A stretch of DNA of 64,000 nt from Siphonodentalium dalli. Its lineage: Eukaryota; Mollusca; Scaphopoda; Gadilida; Siphonodentaliidae. The position numbers and the translations under genes were made by a program. This document shows, piece after piece, positions 57,880 through 64,000 of the stretch; position 1 is the stretch's first letter, and each line of letters begins with the position of its first letter. The stretch lies in the NCBI GenBank assembly GCA_032622095.1, contig CP136069.1:47780194-47844193 (forward strand). The letters are read 5' to 3'. The notes under the pieces are model-generated. The model made no database searches. It was given only the letters and a program-made list of their open reading frames with translations, and was not told the origin of the DNA.

Positions 57880-59200
57880 TCATCAACAAACTTCATATTT
57901 ATCTTGATATTGATCTATCAGATGAGAGCCATCAAATATTTTTTTAATTTTATAGGAAAAAAATGGTCGCCAGCGGCCATATTGCATTTACGTTATATGT
58001 TATCGCGTCATGTCGATATCTAGTATTACTTAGAAATTTCACCTTTCCAGATTCATAATTGCTCCATTGACTGTAACAGATGGAATTATTCCCCTCTTCG
58101 GATAGAGTGTCACTGAAACTTTATTTTGTCAGACTGTCTGTATAGTCACTGATTATATATGGCAATAATCTGTAATAAGATGTAGCACTATTTTATTTTA
58201 TATTTACATCCAGTGCTGTTTTTATACAACAATTATAATCCCCCCTAGATCATCATGTGATCGACCATACATCGCGCGAGGACCTGGTTGAATTAAGGGG
58301 GGTTTTATGGATAAATTCTGTCCTCAAGCTAGATTATACTTATGACATTTAATGGCATGTTTCTAACGTGGAGGGTTAGATATACTTGAGACTCTTCAAT
58401 TCACACCAAGTTCTCAGCTGTCATATTCGGATATTAGAACCCATAGCCATGATATATGGTTTATTTTGTGTATACTAGTAATATTGTTATGTTCAGTACC
58501 TTTATATACCACTACTGTGTATAACAATGCATATAAATTAATCCATGTATACATGTATATTGATTCAATGGATTCAGTGGTTTTGTCCATCAGTCTATCA
58601 AATTTGCGGGGAAAACATGGCCACAAGCAGTACACCCTGCTAAATTTCGAATTTGAATAAATTGGCGCACCCTGCAGCCAGCTTTTATTGGAGAACTTTT
58701 TCTCATGTGGATATTTTGGGTCACCGCTAGATGTGAGCCATATTTTGTTCTCAAACTGTCCTTGTGAAGACATCACTGCCAGCGGTGATCTTGAATTTTA
58801 ATATGTTTATGGCTAAATAATTTGGTTGATCCTACAGACGACACCCCTTGTCCGATCGTCACCAGATTCCACAATGATCTTCTGGATAACCAGGGTGAGA
58901 GTAATCTAATTTTCCCGAATTTCGTTAAAAAACATTTACCACAGGCAGCAATTTGGTATCTTACAGTTTGATCCTCTTTTGCATGACTGAATTGTTTAGC
59001 AACTGTACAGACATATCCCTCATCTGATAGTCACCAAACTTCATATTGATCTTCGGGCTGACAACTAGATGGGAGCTATCGAATGCTTTGAATTTTTTTG
59101 GAAAACATTGTCGCCAGCAGTCATCTTCTATTTTGGTTTTTATATACATGTATATCTCTTCATTCGGATAGCCAGTATTACGTACGTACTTCAACTTTCC
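57880..59200. repeat. degenerate repeats of a CACCAAACTTCATATTGATCTT / GCCAGCGGCCAT type
   Basis: Units near 57885-57990, 58680-58800, 58845-58950 and 59025-59130 share TTCATATT.ATCTT, GAG(A/C)GC(C/T)ATC.AAT, GGAAAA(A/C)ATGG and CGCCAGC.G(C/T)CAT. Frames through them are chance. No gene is seen. Confidence 0.5.
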
Positions 59201-59374
59201 GCATTCCTGTCATGATTTGAAATATAAAAATTTACCTGATACATGCACCCTTCAAAATTTGTTTCGTCGTATCTATTTTAATGACCCGTATGGTAATATT
59301 GATACAGATATATTTGTCAAACATTTCTTTGTACAATATACAGGTATTTAGTTTGTAACTAAATCTAGAAATAT

Positions 59375-60300
59375 ATAATAGTAGCTGGTGGACCCGACTT
59401 CGTCCGGGATGTTCCCCTCTGATTTTCGGAGAATTGCGCGATTTAACCTTGAATTGACCATTTTAAAGGTGAACGTCATGTCTGGTCACGATTTGACCCA
59501 TCCAAAACACTCCCCGGACAAAAGTCACGACAAAAGTACCCGTCGAAATCCGCCCAGCTTTACCCGATTTGACCTTGAATTGACAATTTTGAATGTCGAG
59601 ATCAGGTTAGGGTCATGATTTGACCCACCCGAAACACTCCTGGGACAAAAGTAACAGTAGGTATTAAATTTCGTTGAAACACTTCCGTTTTACCAGATTT
59701 GACCTTGAATTGATCTTTTTGAATGTCAATGTCAGGTCGGGATCAAGATTTGACCCGTCCAAAATACTCCCTGGAAATAATTTCCCCTAGGTATCAAATT
59801 TCGTCAAATCTGTCCGGCAGTTTTCCAGGTCATAGCTAACAGACAAACAGACAGACAAATGTCCAAAATATATATTAAACTAGCTGATGTACTCGACTTC
59901 GTTCGGACTATTTAGGGATTGTTTTGTGATCGCCTCCATCTGGACAGTACCCAGTATATACAGCGTCTGGCCAAACTATTGTTCTATTGGTCCAGAAACA
60001 TGCCTATATCAACACGTTCGAGAACATGGTCCCACGTGAAATTGGACCCGTCCATATTGCTCCCGGGATCGAAGTAGTCCTGCACACAATTTTTTAGTCG
60101 GATCGGTCAAGGTCCAGAAACATGCCTATGAGCGAGGTCAAGTTGACACGTTAAATACCAAATCCGAGTCGGATCAGTCGAGCAGTGTTAGAGTCTATAA
60201 CACATACACATATGCATTCATGGCTTCATGCATACACACATACATACAGACAGGTGTTCCAAAATGTATAATCGATAGCTACAACAATTATATGGTAGAT
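59375..60300 (+). repeat. two adjacent TAGCTG...CGACTTCGT(C/T)CGG elements
   Basis: Both start TAGCTG(G/A)TG(G/T)AC(C/T)CGACTTCG (59383 and 59881) after AATATATA(A/T)TA. The first carries three TTGACC...AAAACACTCC...GGACAAAAGT units and ends in ACAGACAAACAGACAGACAA. The second ends CACATACATACAGACAG. Same family as 21000-21800. Confidence 0.7.
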
Positions 60301-60551
60301 AGTTCACGGCCGACCTGATGCATGCATCTTAGTTTTCTTGTTTATCTTGCGGGGCTGATCGGGTAAGTCCAGTGATTAAACGGCTGCGTCTGCGTGTACT
60401 CTGTCTAACTTGATCAACATGTTTGCAGGGACCGAGTCCCAGACTACATCGGCGTTGTCCGTGCATAAGGTGCAGTATGTATGATCAGTATATTATTTCC
60501 AGGGTGTTTCGATTAAGCATAAACTTTAACTTTCTCAAGTAAGCGAGGCAT

Positions 60552-60559
60552 CCGTAAAG
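60552..60559. repeat. 8-bp target-site duplication, left
   Basis: CCGTAAAG here and at 61826-61833. The LINE reading frame crosses it as KLYG on both sides, confirming the duplication. Confidence 0.92.
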
Positions 60560-61825
60560 GGTGTCAGACCGGTTTTCCGAAGACCTATTACTACGAAGGC
60601 CCACAACTCCGAAGACCCGATTCTCCGACGGCCCACAACTCCGAAGACCCGATTCTCCGACGGCCCACAACTCCGAAGACCCGATTCTCCGACGGCCCAT
60701 AACTCCGAAGATCCGATTCTCCGAAAGCCCATAACTCCGAAGGGCCGATTCTCCGAAGACCTATAACCCCGAAGACCTATAACTCCGAAGAGCCGATTCT
60801 CCGACGGCCCATAACTCCGAAGGTCCGATTCTCCGAAGGTCCGATTCTCCGAAGATTTTGTTTTATCGGGGTATTATCGTTTACTAAATAGTGTACAGTC
60901 CAGTGGCGAAGCCAAGGGGTCTCAAAATTCCCACTGCCCCCATTAAACCTCTACTTGCTATTTCAGACAATATCGGCCCCTACCAAAACATGTCCAATGT
61001 CATGTAAACGCCCGGAAATCGTTCATGGGGCATCAAAATATTCAAACTTTTCCTACTGCCCCACCTAAATGGGAATCCTGGCCCGCCACTGACTATACAC
61101 CAGATACTATAACGTTACGTTGGCCCATGAGATGCCAGAGTAAAATGTACAGGGGTGAACGGGGAAGAACTTGTCGCCCCTGTGCATGTTAGGCTACTCT
61201 GACATTCTTGCAGCATTTCGTTATAATATACCCGGTGCACACCAGTGGCGGAGCCAGGGTTTCCATTTAGGGGTGCACATTAATTAGCATATGTGGGGGA
61301 TATGTGGGGGATATATCATGCATATGATATGCCGAAAGCATATCACGAAGGCCTGATTTGGGGAGCGCATACATGGGAGGGGTCGCCCCCAATCGTTGGT
61401 CCGGGTGCTCCCCTGGGCAGGAACACTGTGAATATTTGAATGCCTAGGAGGGATTCCTGACGTTTACATGACATTTGACATGTTTTTGGGGGCGGTCTTC
61501 CCTAGGGCCCCATTGACCCCGCCACTTGACTCTACACTATTTAATAAGCGATAAAACATGATCTTCGGAGAATCGGACCTTCTGAGAATCGGACCTTCGG
61601 AGAATCGGCCCTTCGGAGTCATAGACCTTCGGAGTTATGGGCGTTCGGAGTTATAGGCCTTCGGAGTTATGGGCTTTCGGAGTTATGGGTCTTCGGAGTT
61701 ATGGGATTTCGGAGAATCGGGACTTCGGAGTTATGGGCTTTCGGAGAATCGGGGCGTTGGAGAATCTGACCTTCGGAGAATCGGACCTTCGGAGTTATGG
61801 GTCTTCGGAAAAACGCTACGTAACC
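60560..61825. mobile_element. 1.27-kb foldback element with tandem-repeat arms, 8-bp TSD
   Basis: The left arm begins GGTGTCAGACCGGTTTTCCG; the right arm, inverted, begins GGTTACGTAGCGTTTTTCCG. Each arm is built from ~16-bp half-units (CCGAAGACCCGATTCT, CCGAAGGCCCATAACT types) in 32-bp repeats over about 290 bp (60567-60860 and 61563-61812). Inner arms (TTTTATCG...TACTAAATAGTGTA, CCAGTGGCGAAGCCA) are also inverted across a ~0.5 kb middle. The layout matches FB/Galileo-style foldbacks; an 8-bp TSD is typical of hAT. Frames along the repeats are artefacts. Confidence 0.9.
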
Positions 61826-61833
61826 CCGTAAAG
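61826..61833. repeat. 8-bp target-site duplication, right
   Basis: CCGTAAAG, copy of 60552-60559. Confidence 0.92.
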
Positions 61834-63000
61834 CTTCTTCAGCATTTCATCAATTTGTAGGTTCCAGTCCATGTCATTTTGAATGAATAACCCGAGGTGT
61901 TTATAAGACTCTACTTGACTTATACTTTTACAGTTTAGTGAGAGAGCTATATTTGGGTGATTTCCTGAATATGAAAAGGTGACAGACTTAGTCTTAGTAC
62001 CGTTAAATTTAACTAACCATTGATTTGACCATGAGCCATTATTTTTTTAATTCACGATTCATCTCTATTTCAAGATCGAGAACACTTATATTCGATTCCG
62101 TGAGGCATGTGTCGTCGGCATACAGTCGTGCGAAAAAATGGAGGTTTTCAGATAGATACTTTATGTAGACCAAGAATAGGAAAGGTCCATTAAAATAACC
62201 TTGGGGAACTCCTGCATTAATGGTTTTGAGATCTGAAAATTTGCTATTTACTAATACTCGTTGTTTCCTGTTAGACAGGTAATTTTCTATGAGTTTAATC
62301 AGAGGCCCTGTGACACCACAACGTTTCAATTTAAATATCAATCCCTCGTGCCAGACTCTCTCGAAGGCCTTGGAAATATCACCAAAAAAGCACTGACAGA
62401 GGGAGTGATATAATTCTATGAGTTGGTATATGTAGTCGAGTGAACAGGGAGAAAGCCTGATTGGAATTCATACAATATATCATTATATCTAATAAATTTC
62501 AAAAGGTGTTTGAGTAATATTTTCTCAAAGACTTTTGCAATAGCGGGGAGTAATGAAATTGGACTATAATTTCCAGGATCAGATCAATCGTCAATTTTGT
62601 GGACAGGTATTAAGTTAGCTTTTTGCCATCTCTTAAGGATTTTTCAAAAATAATTTTTAGGGAGTTTGCAACGACAACATTTGTTTCTTTTAACATATAC
62701 GTGGGATTATTCTGTCGTGTCCATGGGCTGCAATTTCAATTTGTATTTAGGAAATTGTTGTTTCTAGTATTACAAGATGCGGAAGAATTGGTTTGATATA
62801 TGGCAATGAAGAATTATCGACAAATGTACCATTCAGCAAGTTTGATTTTAGATAGTCATCTACTACTAAGTAGTTCCAATAGGAAATGTTCAGATAATCA
62901 GTACAATAAACGACCATATATATATACCGTTTGTTGAATTGACAATAAATAGGCAGATAGCACCAAACCTGGATATAGTATGTCTTGACAATTGCAGAAT

Positions 63001-63072
63001 GAGGTCCCCTAAGGGTGAATTTAGTGATGAGTAGAACCACTAAATTCACCCTCTGGGCACCTCATTCTGGAA
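63001..63072. repeat. ~32-bp-arm hairpin
   Basis: AGAATGAGGTCCCCTAAGGG...TTTAGTG pairs with CACTAAA...TGGGCACCTCATTCT around an ATGAGTAGAAC loop. A GAATGAGGTGCCC word also occurs near 6729. Confidence 0.75.
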
Positions 63073-63079
63073 ATGACAG

Positions 63080-64000
63080 ACACACTATTTCAAGCCTTGG
63101 ATAAAAGCAAGGTTTAGCTGCATGTGATCAGTTGAAGAATTCTCGCTTCATCAATCGATCATAATTTACAGCATATTCTAGTAGCTTTACTTCCTGGTAT
63201 AGGCCACAGCTGCATGCAGCTTTAAAGTGCATTTGGCTAATTGCCAATTGTACTGATACTAGTACAGCAGGGTCATAATAAACAAGTTTATTTTTGGTAT
63301 CTGGATATATCCCACTAATACATATACACACTTATATGCTCATGAATCACCACCCGTCTGCGTTTATTACCTGAATATCGCTTGAAATGGGACTTAAACC
63401 ATTTCGATGTATAATGTTATAATTGGTCTTATAGTTGTATTGTACGTTTTGATTTCCAGTTGTAGGACAAATATGAGGAGTCATTTCTGTTTGGGAATTA
63501 AAAAAACATATTTTATAAAAAATGGAAAATTATTACAACAGATGACAAATGATTTAAATTTTGTTTTGTAATTAACCAACGCACAACATCTATTTTTTAC
63601 TACGAATTATAACTATGATATTGATATCGCCAGTAAGACAATAAGCATGAGTATAGTGTAGTGGGTCATCTCTACTCTGTTCAGGATGTTGAACAATTTC
63701 CTCTGTGTTATTCTTTCTTTAATATAGAAGTATATACACAGCTATAGTAAGCTTGAGGTATACCTTTATGAAAATTCCCACACTTGGAAAATTCAGGTCT
63801 AGTTTGGTTCAAGGCTGTGCATTTGAAAATTAAACGTTTTAAGCACCCGAACATATACCCTCCAGTCACATCTATGTACTGACCTGAGGTAGAATTCCTG
63901 ACCCCCGTGTGAGTTCGTGATCATTTCGAAGTACCCGGATTTATCCGGTGCCAGAGTGGAAATATACTGGGTCTCTGATATGCCGAGCGCTCGGCGTAAA
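63080..64000. other. no gene seen to the window edge
   Basis: AT-rich DNA. A minus frame at 63128-63331 has no motif or splice support. Confidence 0.35.

Larger units (their letters stand above)
60330..62950 (-). pseudogene. LINE 3: reverse transcriptase, split by a foldback
   Basis: Minus-strand pieces: NSSLPYIKPILPHLVILETT (62765-62830); CQCFFGDISKAFERVWHEGL (~62335-62395); FKLKRCGVTGPLIKLIENYL, NAGVPQGYF and ARLYADDTCLTES (62039-62341); QIDEMLKKLYG, interrupted at 61826; then beyond the insertion LYGCLAYLRKLKFMLNRN (60480-60559) and RRSRLITGLTRSAP (~60340-60390). PQG...YADD order and DISKAFDRVWH-like box fit a CR1/L2/jockey-type RT (clade untested). Frameshifts and stops are present. Confidence 0.85.

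Noticed and set aside
60485-60732. Repetitive Gly-Arg-Ser-Glu-Leu-Trp peptides on the minus strand, and similar at 61637-61860 on the plus strand
   Set aside because: They come from the 32-bp repeats of the foldback arms and have no independent start or support.

Overview
The window is AT-rich metazoan DNA. It has spliced genes with canonical GT/AG introns, several decayed non-LTR retrotransposons, many foldback elements and MITEs, and long simple-sequence tracts. A marine invertebrate such as a mollusc or other lophotrochozoan fits best, judged from the style of the LINEs and repeats; the species cannot be named from sequence alone. No prokaryotic features, rRNA, tRNA or CRISPR array were seen.

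Layout. 0.27-5.2 kb: a LINE (APE endonuclease + RT) on the minus strand, bounded by a 13-bp target-site duplication and broken by one nonsense codon and a ~0.4 kb insertion. 5.4-6.6 kb: MITE-like foldbacks. 7.4-8.9 kb: the last two exons of an unrecognised plus-strand gene, whose stop codon lies inside a minisatellite that runs on to ~9.5 kb. 10.2-13.8 kb: a TTAA-flanked MITE, small repeats and a decayed PIP5KL1-like terminal exon. 13.77-34.31 kb: a head-to-tail duplication (copies of ~11.6 and ~9.0 kb). Each copy carries another PIP5KL1-like terminal exon, an array of ~70-bp palindromic hairpins and a GAT microsatellite. The copies differ by discrete insertions that give exact filled/empty site pairs. 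Copy 2 runs on into the rest of a second LINE (to 36.47 kb) interrupted by two copies of a ~507-bp hairpin-ended element.

39.4-50.0 kb: the best gene in the window, a six-exon minus-strand gene reconstructed here as a PIP5KL1-like phosphatidylinositol-phosphate-kinase homologue. Its splice phases agree through all exons, and its terminal exon carries a coding minisatellite. Its introns hold several TIR elements, including a 730-bp near-perfect foldback with a 9-bp TSD. 51.1-54.4 kb: an intronless, heavily mutated relic of a multicopy protein family with a Cys-rich N-terminus and a CXC C-terminus, flanked by inverted repeats. 56.2-63.1 kb: a LINE 3' fragment, degenerate repeats, and a third LINE split by a 1.27-kb foldback with an 8-bp TSD.

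The recurring theme is repeated seeding of one locus by TTAA-targeting MITEs and long foldbacks, plus dispersal of the PIP5KL1 terminal exon. The strongest candidate for something undescribed is the nested-hairpin TTAA element family at 17-31 kb.
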